In this document: piece by piece, positions 12,801-26,700 of the stretch | Layout: each line of letters starts with the position of its first letter | Numbering within the stretch: position 1 is the first letter of the stretch | Source of the DNA: Eledone cirrhosa | Taxonomy: Eukaryota; Mollusca; Cephalopoda; Octopoda; Eledonidae | Length of the DNA stretch: 64,000 bases | Direction of reading: 5' to 3' | NCBI GenBank assembly: GCA_964016885.1 | Contig: OZ024742.1 | Location: forward strand, 366,352,550 to 366,416,549 | Notes under the pieces: generated by a model | Seen by the model: only the letters and a program-made list of their open reading frames with translations | Told to the model about the DNA's origin: nothing | Database searches by the model: none | Made by a program: the position numbers and the translations under genes

Positions 12801-14763
12801 CAAGTGGGCGATGTATTAAGTGACCCAGAAAGAGCTTGACTCTGGGTCCAGACTGTGATGGTCAAGTGGGCGATGTATTAGGTGACCCAGATAGAGCTTG
12901 ACTGTGGGTCCAGACTGTGAGGGTCAAGTGGGCGATGTATTAAGTCACCCAGATAGAGCTTGACTGTGGGTCCAGACTGTGAGGGTCAAGTGGGCGATGT
13001 ATTAAGTAACCCAGATAGAGCTTGACTGTTGGTCCAGACTCTGAGGGTCAAGTGGGCGATGTATTAAGTCACCCAGATAGAGCTTGACTGTTGGTCCAGA
13101 CTCTGAGGGTCAAGTGGGCGATGTATTAAGTAACCCAGATAGAGCTTGACTGTGGGTCCAGACTGTGAGGGTCAAGTGGGCGATGTATTAAGTAACCCAG
13201 ATAGAGCTTGACTGTTGGTCCAGACTCTGAGGGTCAAGTGGGCGATGTATTAAGTCACCCAGATAGAGCTTGACTGTTGGTCCAGACTCTGAGGGTCAAG
13301 TGGGCGATGTATTAAGTAACCCAGATAGAGCTTGACTGTGGGTCCAGACTGTGAGGGTCAAGTGGGCGATGTATTAAGTCACCCAGAAAGAGCTTGACTG
13401 TGGGTCCAGACTGTGAGGTTCAAGAGGGCGATGTATTAAGTCACCCAGAAAGAGCTTGACTGTGGGTCCAGACTGTGAGGTTCAAGTGGGCAATGTATTA
13501 AGTAACCCAGATAGAGCTTGACTGTTGGTCCAGACTGTGAGGGTCAAGTGGGCGATGTATTAAGTCACCCAGAAAGAGCTTGACTGTGGGTCCAGACTGT
13601 GAGGGTCAAGTGGGCGATGTATTAAGTCACCCAGAAAGAGCTTGACTGTGGGTCCAGACTGTGAGGTTCAAGTGGGCGATGTATTAAGTGACCCAGAAAG
13701 AGCTCGACTGTGGGTCCAGCCTGTGAGGGTAAAGTGGGCGATGTATTAAGTCACCCAGAAAGAGCTTGACTGTGGGTCCAGACTGTGAGGGTCAAGTGGG
13801 CGATGTATTAAGTCACCCAGATAGAGCTTGACTGTGGGTCCAGACTGTGAGGGTCAAGTGGGCGATGTATTAAGTCACCCAGATAGAGCTTGACTCTGGG
13901 TCCAGACTGTGAGGGTCAAGTGGGCGATGTATTAAGTGACCCAGAAAGAGCTTGACTGTGGGTCCAGACTGTGAGGGTAAAGTGGGCGATGTATTAAGTC
14001 ACCCAGATAGAGCTTGACTGTGGGTCCAGACTGTGAGGGTAAAGTGGGCGATGTATTAGGTGACCCAGAAAGAGCTTGACTGTGGGTCCAGACTGTTAGG
14101 GTCAAGTGGGCGATGTATTAAGTCACCCAGATAGAGCTTGACTGTGGGTCCAGACTGTGAGCGTCAAGTGGGCAATGTATTAAGTCATCCAGAAAGAGCT
14201 TGACTGTTGGTCCGGACTGTGAGGGTCAAGTGGGCGATGTATTAAGTGACCCAGAAAGAGCTTGACTCTGGGTCCAGACTGTGATGGTCAAGTGGGCGAT
14301 GTATTATGTCACCCAGATAGAGCTTGACTGTGGGTCCAGACTGTGAGGGTCAAGTGGGCGATGTATTAAGTCACCCAGATAGAGCTTGACTGTGGGTCCA
14401 GACTGTGAGGGTCAAGTGGGCGATGTATTAAGTAACCCAGATAGAGCTTGACTGTGGGTCCAGACTGTGAGGGTCAAGTGGGCGATGTATTAAGTCACCC
14501 AGATAGAGCTTGACTGTGGGTCCAGACTGTGAGGGTAAAGTGGGCGATGTATTAGGTGACCCAGAAAGAGCTTGACTGTGGGTCCAGACTGTGAGGGTCA
14601 AGTGGGCGATGTATTAAGTGACCCAGAAAGAGCTTGACTGTGGGTCCAGACTGTGAGCGTCAAGTGGGCGATGTATTAAGTCATCCAGAAAGAGCTTGAC
14701 TGTGGGTCCGGACTGTGAGGGTCAAGTGGGCGATGTATTAAGTGACCCAGAAAGAGCTTGACT
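9801..14763 (+). repeat. Tandem pair of 2,481-bp satellite blocks (40 monomers each)
   Basis: Within the satellite, about 9,801 to 12,282 and about 12,282 to 14,763 are adjacent copies of one 40-monomer block. Rare monomer variants recur exactly 2,481 bp apart: the 63-bp monomer with GGTCAGAGACTG (10,177 and 12,658), GGTCCGAAC (10,302 and 12,783), TTCAAGAGGG (10,938 and 13,419) and TATTATGTC (11,821 and 14,302). The odd length is 40 x 62 plus one, from the single 63-bp monomer in each block. The junction near 12,282 is recognisable because a monomer expected to begin ACTCTGGG, as in the older copy near 8,370, begins ACTGTGGG instead and then follows the sequence of 9,801 onward. This is what unequal exchange or a tandem duplication would leave. 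Exact breakpoints need an alignment. Confidence 0.85.
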
Positions 14764-17700
14764 CTGGGTCCAGACTGTGATGGTCAAGTGGGCGATGTAT
14801 TAAGTCACCCAGATAGAGCTTGACTGTGGGTCCAGACTGTGAGGGTCAAGTGGGCGATGTATTAAGTCACCCAGATAGAGCTTGACTGTGGGTCCAGACT
14901 GTGAGGGTCAAGTGGGCGATGTATTAAGTCACCCAGAAAGATCTTGACTGTGGGTCCAGACTGTGAGGGTCAAGTGGGCGATGTATTAAGTCACCCAGAA
15001 AGAGCTTGACTGTGGATCCAGACTGTGAGGGTCAAGTGGGCGATTTCTTAAGTCACCCAGAAAGATCTTAACTGTGGGTCCAGACTGTGAGGGTCAAGTG
15101 GGCGATGTATTAAGTCACCCAGATAGAGCTTTACTGTGGGTCCAGACTCTGAGGGTCAAGTGGGCGATGTATTAAGTAACCCAGATAGAGCTTGACTGTG
15201 GGTCCAGACTGTGAGGGTCAAGTGGGCGATGTATTAAGTCACCCAGAAAGAGCTTGACTGTGGGTCCAGACTGTGAGGGTCAAGTGGGCGATGTATTAAG
15301 TCACCCAGAAAGAGCTTGACTGTGGGTCCAGACTGTGAGGTTCAAGTGGGCAATGTATTAAGTAACCCAGATAGAGCTTGACTGTTGGTCCAGACTGTGA
15401 GGGTCAAGTGGGCGATGTATAAAGTCACCCAGAAAGAGCTTGACTGTGGGTCCAGACTGTGAGGGACAAGTGGGCGATGTATTAAGTCACCCAGAAAGAG
15501 CTTGACTGTGGGTCCAGACTGTGAGGTTCAAGTGGGCAATGTATTAAGTAACCCAGATAGAGCTTGACTGTTGGTCCAGACTGTGAGGGTCAAGTGGGCG
15601 ATGTATAAAGTCACCCAGAAAGAGCTTGACTGTGGGTCCAGACTGTGAGGGTCAAGTGGGCGATGTATTAAGTCACCCAGAAAGAGCTTGACTGTGGGTC
15701 CAGACTGTGAGGGTAAAGTGGGCGATGTATTAAGTCACCCAGTTAGAGCTTGACTGTGGGTCCAGACTGTGAGGGTCAAGTGGGCGATGTATTAAGTCAC
15801 CCTGATAGAGCTTGAATGTGGGTCCAGACTGTGAGGGTCAAGTGGGCGATGTATTAAGTCACCCAGAAAGAGCTTGACTGTGGGTCCAGACTGTGAGGGT
15901 GAAGTGGGCGATGTATAAAGTCACCCAGAAAGAGCTTGACTGTGGGTCCAGACTGTGAGGGTCAAGTGGGCGATGTATTAAGTCACCCAGAAAGAGCTTG
16001 ACTGTGGGTCTAGACTGTGAGGTTCAAGTGGGCGATGTATTAAGTGACCCAGAAAGAGCTCGACTGTGGGTCCAGCCTGTGAGGGTAAAGTGGGCGATGT
16101 ATTAAGTCACCCAGAAAGAGCTTGACTGTGGGTCCAGACTGTGAGGGTCAAGTGGGCGATGTATTAAGTCACCCAGATAGAGCTTGACTCTGGGTCCAGA
16201 CTGTGAGGGTCAAGTGGGCGATGTATTAAGTGACCCAGAAAGAGCTTGACTGTGGGTCCAGACTGTGAGGGTAAAGTGGGCGATGTATTAAGTCACCCAG
16301 TTAGAGCTTGACTGTGGGTCCAGACTGTGAGGGTCAAGTGGGCGATGTATTAAGTCACCCTGATAGAGCTTGAAAGTGGGTCCAGACTGTGAGGGTCAAG
16401 TGGGCGATGTATTAAGTCACCCAGAAAGAGCTTGACTGTGGGTCCAGACTGTGAGGGTAAAGTGGGCGATTCTTAAGTCACCCAGAAAGATCTTGACTGT
16501 GGGTCCAGACTGTGAGGGTCAAGTGGGCGATGTATTAAGTCACCCAGATAGAGCTTGACTCTAGGTCCAGACTGTGAGGGTCAAGTGGGCGATGTATTAA
16601 GTCACCCAGAAAGAGCTTGACTGTGGGTCCAGACTGTGAGGATCAAGTGGGCGATGTATTAAGTCACCCAGAAAGAGCTTGACTGTGGGTTCAGACTGTG
16701 AGGGTCAAGTGGGCGATGTATTAAGTCACCCAGATAGAGCTTGACTCTGGGTCCAGACTGTGAGGGTCAAGTGGGCGATGTATTAAGTCACCCAGATAGA
16801 GCTTGACTGTGGGTCCAGACTGTGAGGGTCAAGTGGGCGATGTATTAAGTCACCCAGAAAGAGCTTGACTGTGGGTCCAGACTGTGAGGGTCAAGTGGGC
16901 GATGTATTAGGTGACCCAGAAAGAGCTTGACTGTGGGTCCAGACTGTTAGGGTCAAGTGGGCGATGTATTAAGTCACCCAGAAAGAGCTTGACTGTGGGT
17001 CAGAGACTGTGAGGGTCAAGCGGGCGATGTATTAAGTCACCCAGATAGAGCTTGACTGTGGGTCCAGACTGTGAGGGTAAAGTGGGCGATGTATTAGGTG
17101 ACCCAGAAAGAGCTTGACTGTGGGTCCAGACTGTTAGGGTCAAGTGGGCGATGTATTAAGTCACCCAGATAGAGCTTGACTGTGGGTCAGAGACTGTGAG
17201 GGTCAAGCGGGCGATGTATTAAGTCACCCAGATAGAGCTTGACTGTGGGTCCAGACTGTGAGGGTAAAGTGGGCGATGTATTAGGTGACCCAGAAAGAGC
17301 TTGACTGTGGGTCCAGACTGTTAGGGTCAAGTGGGCGATGTATTAAGTCACCCAGATAGAGCTTGACTGTGGGTCCAGACTGTGAGCGTCAAGTGGGCAA
17401 TGTATTAAGTCATCCAGAAAGAGCTTGACTGTTGGTCCGGACTGTGAGGGTCAAGTGGGCGATGTATTAAGTGACCCAGAAAGAGCTTGACTCTGGGTCC
17501 AGACTGTGATGGTCAAGTGGCCGATGTATTATGTCACCCAGATAGAGCTTGACTGTGGGTCCAGACTGTGAGGGTCAAGTGGGCGATGTATTAAGTCACC
17601 CAGATAGAGCTTGACTGTGGGTCCAGACTGTGAGGGTCAAGTGGGCGATGTATTAAGTAACCCAGATAGAGCTTGACTGTGGGTCCAGACTGTGAGGGTC

Positions 17701-20700
17701 AAGTGGGCGATGTATTAAGTCACCCAGATAGAGCTTGACTGTGGGTCCAGACTGTGAGGGTAAAGTGGGCGATGTATTAGGTGACCCAGAAAGAGCTTGA
17801 CTGTGGGTCCAGACTGTTAGGGTCAAGTGGGCGATGTATTAAGTCACCCAGATAGAGCTTGACTGTGGGTCCAGACTGTGAGCGTCAAGTGGGCGATGTA
17901 TTAAGTCATCCAGAAAGAGCTTGACTGTTGGTCCGGACTGTGAGGGTCAAGTGGGCGATGTATTAAGTAACCCAGAAAGAGCTTGACTCTGGGTCCAGAC
18001 TGTGATGGTCAAGTGGGCGATGTATTAAGTCACCCAGATAGAGCTTGACTGTGGGTCCAGACTGTGAGGGTCAAGTGGGCGATGTATTAAGTCACCCAGA
18101 TAGAGCTTGACTGTGGGTCCAGACTGTGAGGGTCAAGTGGGCGATGTATTAAGTCACCCAGATAGAGCTTGACTGTGGGTCCAGACTGTGAGGGTCAAGT
18201 GGGCGATGTATTAAGTCACCCAGAAAGAGCTTGACTGTGGATCCAGACTGTGAGGGTCAAGTGGGCGATTTCTTAAGTCACCCAGAAAGATCTTAACTGT
18301 GGGTCCAGACTGTGAGGGTCAAGTGGGCGATGTATTAAGTCACCCAGATAGAGCTTTACTGTGGGTCCAGACTCTGAGGGTCAAGTGGGCGATGTATTAA
18401 GTAACCCAGATAGAGCTTGACTGTGGGTCCAGACTGTGAGGGACAAGTGGGCGATGTATTAAGTCACCCAGAAAGAGCTTGACTGTGGGTCCAGACTCTG
18501 AGGGTCAAGTGGGCGATGTATTAAGTCACCCAGAAAGAGCTTGACTGTGGGTCCAGACTGTGAGGTTCAAGTGGGCAATGTATTAAGTAACCCAGATAGA
18601 GCTTGACTGTTGGTCCAGACTGTGAGGGTCAAGTGGGCGATGTATTAAGTCACCCAGATAGAGCTTGACTGTGGGTCCAGACTCTGAGCGTCAAGTGGGC
18701 AATGTATTAAGTCATCCAGAAAGAGCTTGACTGTTGGTCCGGACTGTGAGGGTCAAGTGGGCGATGTATTAAGTGACCCAGAAAGAGCTTGACTCTGGGT
18801 CCAGACTGTGATGGTCAAGTGTGCGATGTATTATGTCACCCAGATAGAGCTTGACTGTGGGTCCAGACTGTGAGGGTCAAGTGGGCGATGTATTAAGTAA
18901 CCCAGATAGAGCTTGACTGTGGGTCCAGACTGTGAGGGTCAAGTGGGCGATGTATTAAGTCACCCAGATAGAGCTTGACTGTGGGTCCAGACTGTGAGGG
19001 TCAAGTGGGCGATGTATTAAGTCACCCAGAAAGATCTTGACTGTGGGTCCAGACTGTGAGGGTCAAGTGGGCGATGTATTAAGTCACCCAGATAGAGCTT
19101 TACTGTGGGTCCAGACTCTGAGGGTCAAGTGGGCGATGTATTAAGTAACCCAGATAGAGCTTGACTGTGGGTCCAGACTGTGAGGTTCAAGTGGGCAATG
19201 TATTAAGTAACCCAGATAGAGCTTGACTGTTGGTCCAGACTGTGAGGGTCAAGTGGGCGATGTATAAAGTCACCCAGAAAGAGCTTGACTGTGGGTCCAG
19301 ACTGTGAGGGTCAAGTGGGCGATGTATTAAGTCACCCAGAAAGAGCTTGACTGTGGGTCTAGACTGTGAGGTTCAAGTGGGCGATGTATTAAGTGACCCA
19401 GAAAGAGCTCGACTGTGGGTCCAGCCTGTGAGGGTAAAGTGGGCGATGTATTAAGTCCCCCAGAAAGAGCTTGACTGTGGGTCCAGACTGTGAGGGTCAA
19501 GTGGGCGATGTATTAAGTCACCCAGATAGAGCTTGACTCTGGGTCCAGACTGTGAGGGTCAAGTGGGCGATGTATTAAGTGACCCAGAAAGAGCTTGACT
19601 GTGGGTCCAGACTGTGAGGGTAAAGTGGGCGATGTATTAAGTCACCCAGTTAGAGCTTGACTGTGGGTCCAGACTGTGAGGGTCAAGTGGGCGATGTATT
19701 AAGTCACCCTGATAGAGCTTGAATGTGGGTCCAGACTGTGAGGGTCAAGTGGGCGATGTATTAAGTCACCCAGAAAGAGCTTGACTGTGGGTCCAGACTG
19801 TGAGGATCAAGTGGGCGATGTATTAAGTCACCCAGAAAGAGCTTGACTGTGGGTCCAGACTGTGAGGGTCAAGTGGGCGATGTATTAAGTCACCCAGATA
19901 GAGCTTGACTCTGGGTCCAGACTGTGAGGGTCAAGTGGGCGATGTATTAAGTCACCCAGATAGAGCTTGACTGTGGGTCCAGACTGTGAGGGTCAAGTGG
20001 GCGATGTATTAAGTCACCCAGAAAGAGCTTGACTGTGGGTCCAGACTGTGAGGGTCAAGTGGGCGATGTATTAGGTGACACAGAAAGAGCTTGACTGTGG
20101 GTCCAGACTGTTAGGGTCAAGTGGGCGATGTATTAAGTCACCCAGATAGAGCTTGACTGTGGGTCCAGACTGTGAGCGTCAAGTGGGCGATGTATTAAGT
20201 CACCCAGAAAGAGCTTGACTGTGGGTCAGAGACTGTGAGCGTCAAGCGGGCGATGTATTAAGTCACCCAGATAGAGCTTGACTGTGGGTCCAGACTGTGA
20301 GGGTAAAGTGGGCGATGTATTAGGTGACCCAGAAAGAGCTTGACTGTGGGTCCAGACTGTTAGGGTCAAGTGGGCGATGTATTAAGTCACCCAGATAGAG
20401 CTTGACTGTGGGTCCAGACTGTGAGCGTCAAGTGGGCAATGTATTAAGTCATCCAGAAAGAGCTTGACTGTTGGTCCGGACTGTGAGGGTCAAGTGGGCG
20501 ATGTATTAAGTGACCCAGAAAGAGCTTGACTCTGGGTCCAGACTGTGATGGTCAAGTGGGCGATGTATTATGTCACCCAGATAGAGCTTGACTGTGGGTC
20601 CAGACTGTGAGGGTCAAGTGGGCGATGTATTAAGTCACCCAGATAGAGCTTGACTGTGGGTCCAGACTGTGAGGGTCAAGTGGGCGATGTATTAAGTAAC

Positions 20701-23700
20701 CCAGATAGAGCTTGACTGTGGGTCCAGACTGTGAGGGTCAAGTGGGCGATGTATTAAGTCACCCAGATAGAGCTTGACTGTGGGTCCAGACTGTGAGGGT
20801 CAAGTGGGCGATGTATTAAGTCACCCAGAAAGAGCTTGACTGTGGATCCAGACAGTGAGGGTCAAGTGGGCGATTTCTTAAGTCACCCAGAAAGATCTTG
20901 ACTGTGGGTCCAGACTGTGAGGGTCAAGTGGGCGATGTATTAAGTCACCCAGATAGAGCTTGACTGTGGGTCCAGACTGTGAGCGTCAAGTGGGCAATGT
21001 ATTAAGTCATCCAGAAAGAGCTTGACTGTTGGTCCGGACTGTGAGGGTCAAGTGGGCGATGTATTAAGTGACCCAGAAAGAGCTTGACTCTGGGTCCAGA
21101 CTGTGATGGTCAAGTGGGCGATGTATTATGTCACCCAGATAGAGCTTGACTGTGGGTCCAGACTGTGAGGGTCAAGTGGGCGATGTATTAAGTCACCCAG
21201 ATAGAGCTTGACTGTGGGTCCAGACTGTGAGGGTCAAGTGGGCGATGTATTAAGTAACCCAGATAGAGCTTGACTGTGGGTCCAGACTGTGAGGGTCAAG
21301 TGGGCGATGTATTAAGTCACCCAGATAGAGCTTGACTGTGGGTCCAGACTGTGAGGGTCAAGTGGGCGATGTATTAAGTCACCCAGAAAGAGCTTGACTG
21401 TGGATCCAGACAGTGAGGGTCAAGTGGGCGATTTCTTAAGTCACCCAGAAAGATCTTGACTGTGGGTCCAGACTGTGAGGGTCAAGTGGGCGATGTATTA
21501 AGTCACCCTGATAGAGCTTGACTGTGGGTCCAGACTGTGAGAGTCAAGTGGGCGATGTATTAAGTCACCCTGATAGAGCTTGACTGTGGGTCCAGACTGT
21601 GAGGGTCAAGTGGGCGATGTATTAAGTCACCCAGAAAGATCTTGACTGTGGGTCCAGACTCTGAGGGTCAAGTGGGCGATGTATTAAGTCACCCTGATAG
21701 AGCTTGACTGTGGGTCCAGACTGTGAGGGTCAAGTGGGCGATGTATTAAGTCACCCTGATAGAGCTTGACTGTGGGTCCAGACTGTGAGGGTCAAGTGGG
21801 CGATGTATTAAGTCACCCAGAAAGATCTTGACTGTGGGTCCAGACTCTGAGGGTCAAGTGGGCGATGTATTAAGTCACCCTGATAGAGCTTGACTGTGGG
21901 TCCAGACTGTGAGGGTCAAGTGGGCGATGTATTAAGTCACCCAGAAAGAGCTTGACTGTGGGTCCAGACTGTGAGGGTCAAGTGGGCGATGTATTAAGTC
22001 ACCCAGAAAGAGCTTGACTCTGGGTCCAGACTGTGAGGTTCAAGTGGGCGATGTATTAAGTCCCCCAGAAAGAGCTTGACTGTGGGTCCAGACTGTGAGG
22101 GTCAAGTGGGCGATGTATTAAGTCACCCAGATAGAGCTTGACTCTGGGTCCAGACTGTGAGGTTCAAGTGGGCGATGTATTAAGTGACCCAGAAAGAGCT
22201 CGACTGTGGGTCCAGCCTGTGAGGGTAAAGTGGGCGATGTATTAAGTCCCCCAGAAAGAGCTTGACTGTGGGTCCAGACTGTGAGGGTCAAGTGGGCGAT
22301 GTATTAAGTCACCCAGATAGAGCTTGACTCTGGGTCCAGACTGTGAGGGTCAAGTGGGCGATGTATTAAGTGACCCAGAAAGAGCTTGACTGTGGGTCCA
22401 GACTGTGAGGGTAAAGTGGGCGATGTATTAAGTCACCCAGTTAGAGCTTGACTGTGGGTCCAGACTGTGAGGGTCAAGTGGGCGATGTATTAAGTCACCC
22501 TGATAGAGCTTGAATGTGGGTCCAGACTGTGAGGGTCAATTGGGCGATGTATTAAGTCACCCAGAAAGAGCTTGACTGTGGGTCCAGACTGTGAGGATCA
22601 AGTGGGCGATGTATTAAGTCACCCAGAAAGAGCTTGACTGTGGGTCCAGACTGTGAGGGTCAAGTGGGCGATGTATTAAGTCACCCAGATAGAGCTTGAC
22701 TCTGGGTCCAGACTGTGAGGGTCAAGTGGGCGATGTATTAAGTCACCCAGATAGAGCTTGACTGTGGGTCCAGACTGTGAGGGTCAAGTGGGCGATGTAT
22801 TAAGTCACCCAGAAAGAGCTTGACTGTGGGTCCAGACTGTGAGGGTCAAGTGGGCGATGTATTAGGTGACACAGAAAGAGCTTGACTGTGGGTCCAGACT
22901 GTTAGGGTCAAGTGGGCGATGTATTAAGTCACCCAGATAGAGCTTGACTGTGGGTCCAGACTGTGAGCGTCAAGTGGGCGATGTATTAAGTCACCCAGAA
23001 AGAGCTTGACTGTGGGTCAGAGACTGTGAGGGTCAAGCGGGCGATGTATTAAGTCACACAGATAGAGCTTGACTGTGGGTCCAGACTGTGAGGGTAAAGT
23101 GGGCGATGTATTAGGTGACCCAGAAAGAGCTTGACTGTGGGTCCAGACTGTTAGGGTCAAGTGGGCGATGTATTAAGTCACCCAGATAGAGCTTGACTGT
23201 GGGTCCAGACTGTGAGCGTCAAGTGGGCAATGTATTAAGTCATCCAGAAAGAGCTTGACTGTTGGTCCGGACTGTGAGGGTCAAGTGGGCGATGTATTAA
23301 GTGACCCAGAAAGAGCTTGACTCTGGGTCCAGACTGTGATGGTCAAGTGGGCGATGTATTATGTCACCCAGATAGAGCTTGACTGTGGGTCCAGACTGTG
23401 AGGGTCAAGTGGGCGATGTATTAAGTCACCCAGATAGAGCTTGACTGTGGGTCCAGACTGTGAGGGTCAAGTGGGCGATGTATTAAGTAACCCAGATAGA
23501 GCTTGACTGTGGGTCCAGACTGTGAGGGTCAAGTGGGCGATGTATTAAGTCACCCAGATAGAGCTTGACTGTGGGTCCAGACTGTGAGGGTCAAGTGGGC
23601 GATGTATTAAGTCACCCAGAAAGAGCTTGATTGTGGATCCAGACAGTGAGGGTCAAGTGGGCGATTTCTTAAGTCACCCAGAAAGATCTTGACTGTGGGT

Positions 23701-26700
23701 CCAGACTGTGAGGGTCAAGTGGGCGATGTATTAAGTCACCCAGATAGAGCTTGACTGTGGGTCCAGACTGTGAGCGTCAAGTGGGCAATGTATTAAGTCA
23801 TCCAGAAAGAGCTTGACTGTTGGTCCGGACTGTGAGGGTCAAGTGGGCGATGTATTAAGTGACCCAGAAAGAGCTTGACTCTGGGTCCAGACTGTGATGG
23901 TCAAGTGGGCGATGTATTATGTCACCCAGATAGAGCTTGACTGTGGGTCCAGACTGTGAGGGTCAAGTGGGCGATGTATTAAGTCACCCAGATAGAGCTT
24001 GACTGTGGGTCCAGACTGTGAGGGTCAAGTGGGCGATGTATTAAGTAACCCAGATAGAGCTTGACTGTGGGTCCAGACTGTGAGGGTCAAGTGGGCGATG
24101 TATTAAGTCACCCAGATAGAGCTTGACTGTGGGTCCAGACTGTGAGGGTCAAGTGGGCGATGTATTAAGTCACCCAGAAAGAGCTTGACTGTGGATCCAG
24201 ACAGTGAGGGTCAAGTGGGCGATTTCTTAAGTCACCCAGAAAGATCTTGACTGTGGGTCCAGACTGTGAGGGTCAAGTGGGCGATGTATTAAGTCACCCA
24301 GATAGAGCTTTACTGTGGGTCCAGACTCTGAGGGTCAAGTGGGCGATGTATTAAATCACCCTGATAGAGCTTGACTGTGGGTCCAGACTGTGAGGGTCAA
24401 GTGGGCGATGTATTAAGTCACCCAGAAAGAGCTTGACTGTGGGTCCAGACTGTGAGGGTCAAGTGGGCGATGTATTAAGTCACCCAGAAAGAGCTTGACT
24501 GTGGGTCCAGACTGTGAGGTTCAAGTGGGCAATGTATTAAGTCACCCAGATAGAGCTTGACTCTGGGTCCAGACTGTGAGGGTCAAGTGGGCGATGTATT
24601 AAGTGACCCAGAAAGAGCTTGACTGTGGGTCCAGACTGTGAGGGTCAAGTGGGCGATGTATTAAGTCACCCAGAAAGAGCTTGACTGTGGGTCCAGACTG
24701 TGAGGTTCAAGTGGGCGATGTATTAAGTGACCCAGAAAGAGCTCGACTGTGGTTCCAGCCTGTGAGGGTAAAGTGGGCGATGTATTAAGTCACCCAGAAA
24801 GAGCTTGACTGTGGGTCCAGACTGTGAGGGTCAAGTGGGCGATGTATTAAGTCACCCAGATAGAGCTTGACTCTGGGTCCAGACTGTGAGGGTCAAGTGG
24901 GCGATGTATTAAGTGACCCAGAAAGAGCTTGACTGTGGGTCCAGACTGTGAGGGTAAAGTGGGCGATGCATTAAGTCACCCAGTTAGAGCTTGACTGTGG
25001 GTCCAGATTGTGAGGGTCAAGTGGGCGATGTATTAAGTCACCCAGAAAGAGCTTGACTGTGGATCCAGACTGTGAGGGTCAAGTGGGCGATTTCTTAAGT
25101 CACCCAGAAAGATCTTGACTGTGGGTCCAGACTGTGAGGGTCAAGTGGGCGATGTATTAAGTCACCCAGATAGAGCTTTACTGTGGGTCCAGACTCTGAG
25201 GGTCAAGTGGGCGATGTATTAAGTAACCCAGATAGAGCTTGACTGTGGGTCCAGACTGTGAGGGTCAAGTGGGCGATGTATTAAGTCACCCAGAAAGAGC
25301 TTGACTGTGGGTCCAGACTGTGAGGTTCAAGTGGGCAATGTATTAAGTAACCCAGATAGAGCTTGACTGTTGGTCCAGACTGTGAGGGTCAAGTGGGCGA
25401 TGTATTAAGTCACCCAGAAAGAGCTTGACTGTGGGTCCAGACTGTGAGGGTCAAGTGGGCGATGTATTAAGTCACCCAGAAAGAGCTTGACTGTGGGTCC
25501 AGACTGTGAGGGTCAAGTGGGCGATGTATTAAGTCACCCAGAAAGAGCTTGACTGTGGGTCCAGCCTGTGAGGGTAAAGTGGGCGATGTATTAAGTCACC
25601 CAGAAAGAGCTCGACTGTGGGTCCAGCCTGTGAGGGTAAAGTGGGCGATGTATTAAGTCACCCAGAAAGAGCTTGACTGTGGGTCCAGACTGTGAGGGTC
25701 AAGTGGGCGATGTATTAAGTGACCCAGAAAGAGCTCGACTGTGGGTCCAGCCTGTGAGGGTAAAGTGGGCGATGTATTAAGTCACCCAGAAAGAGCTTGA
25801 CTGTGGGTCCAGACTGTGAGGGTCAAGTGGGCGATGTATTAAGTCACCCAGATAGAGCTTGACTCTGGGTCCAGACTGTGAGGGTCAAGTGGGCGATGTA
25901 TTAAGTGACCCAGAAAGAGCTTGACTGTGGGTCCAGACTGTGAGGGTAAAGTGGGCGATGTATTAAGTCACCCAGTTAGAGCTTGACTGTGGGTCCAGAT
26001 TGTGAGGGTCAAGTGGGCGATGTATTAAGTCACCCTAATAGAGCTTGAATGTGGGTCCAGACTGTGAGGGTCAAGTGGGCGATGTATTAAGTCACCCAGA
26101 AAGAGCTTGACTGTGGGTCCAGACTGTGAGGGTCAAGTGGGCGATGTATTAGGTGACCCAGAAAGAGCTTGACTGTGGGTCTAGACTGTTAGGGTCAAGT
26201 GGGCGATGTATTAAGTCACCCAGATAGAGCTTGACTGTGGGTCCAGACTGTGAGCGTCAAGTGGGCGATGTATTAAGTCACCCAGAAAGAGCTTGACTGT
26301 GGGTCAGAGACTGTGAGGGTCAAGCGGGCGATGTATTAAGTCACCCAGATAGAGCTTGACTGTGGGTCCAGACTGTGAGGGTAAAGTGGGCGATGTATTA
26401 GGTGACCCAGAAAGAGCTTGACTGTGGGTCCAGACTGTTACGGTCAAGTGGGCGATGTATTAAGTCACCCAGATAGAGCTTGACTGTGGGTCCAGACTGT
26501 GAGCGTCAAGTGGGCGATGTATTAAGTCATCCAGAAAGAGCTTGACTGTTGGTCCGGACTGTGAGGGTCAAGTGGGCGATGTATTAAGTGACCCAGAAAG
26601 AGCTTGACTCTGGGTCCAGACTGTGATGGTCAAGTGGGCGATGTATTAAGTCACCCAGATAGAGCTTGACTGTGGGTCCAGACTGTGAGGGTCAAGTGGG

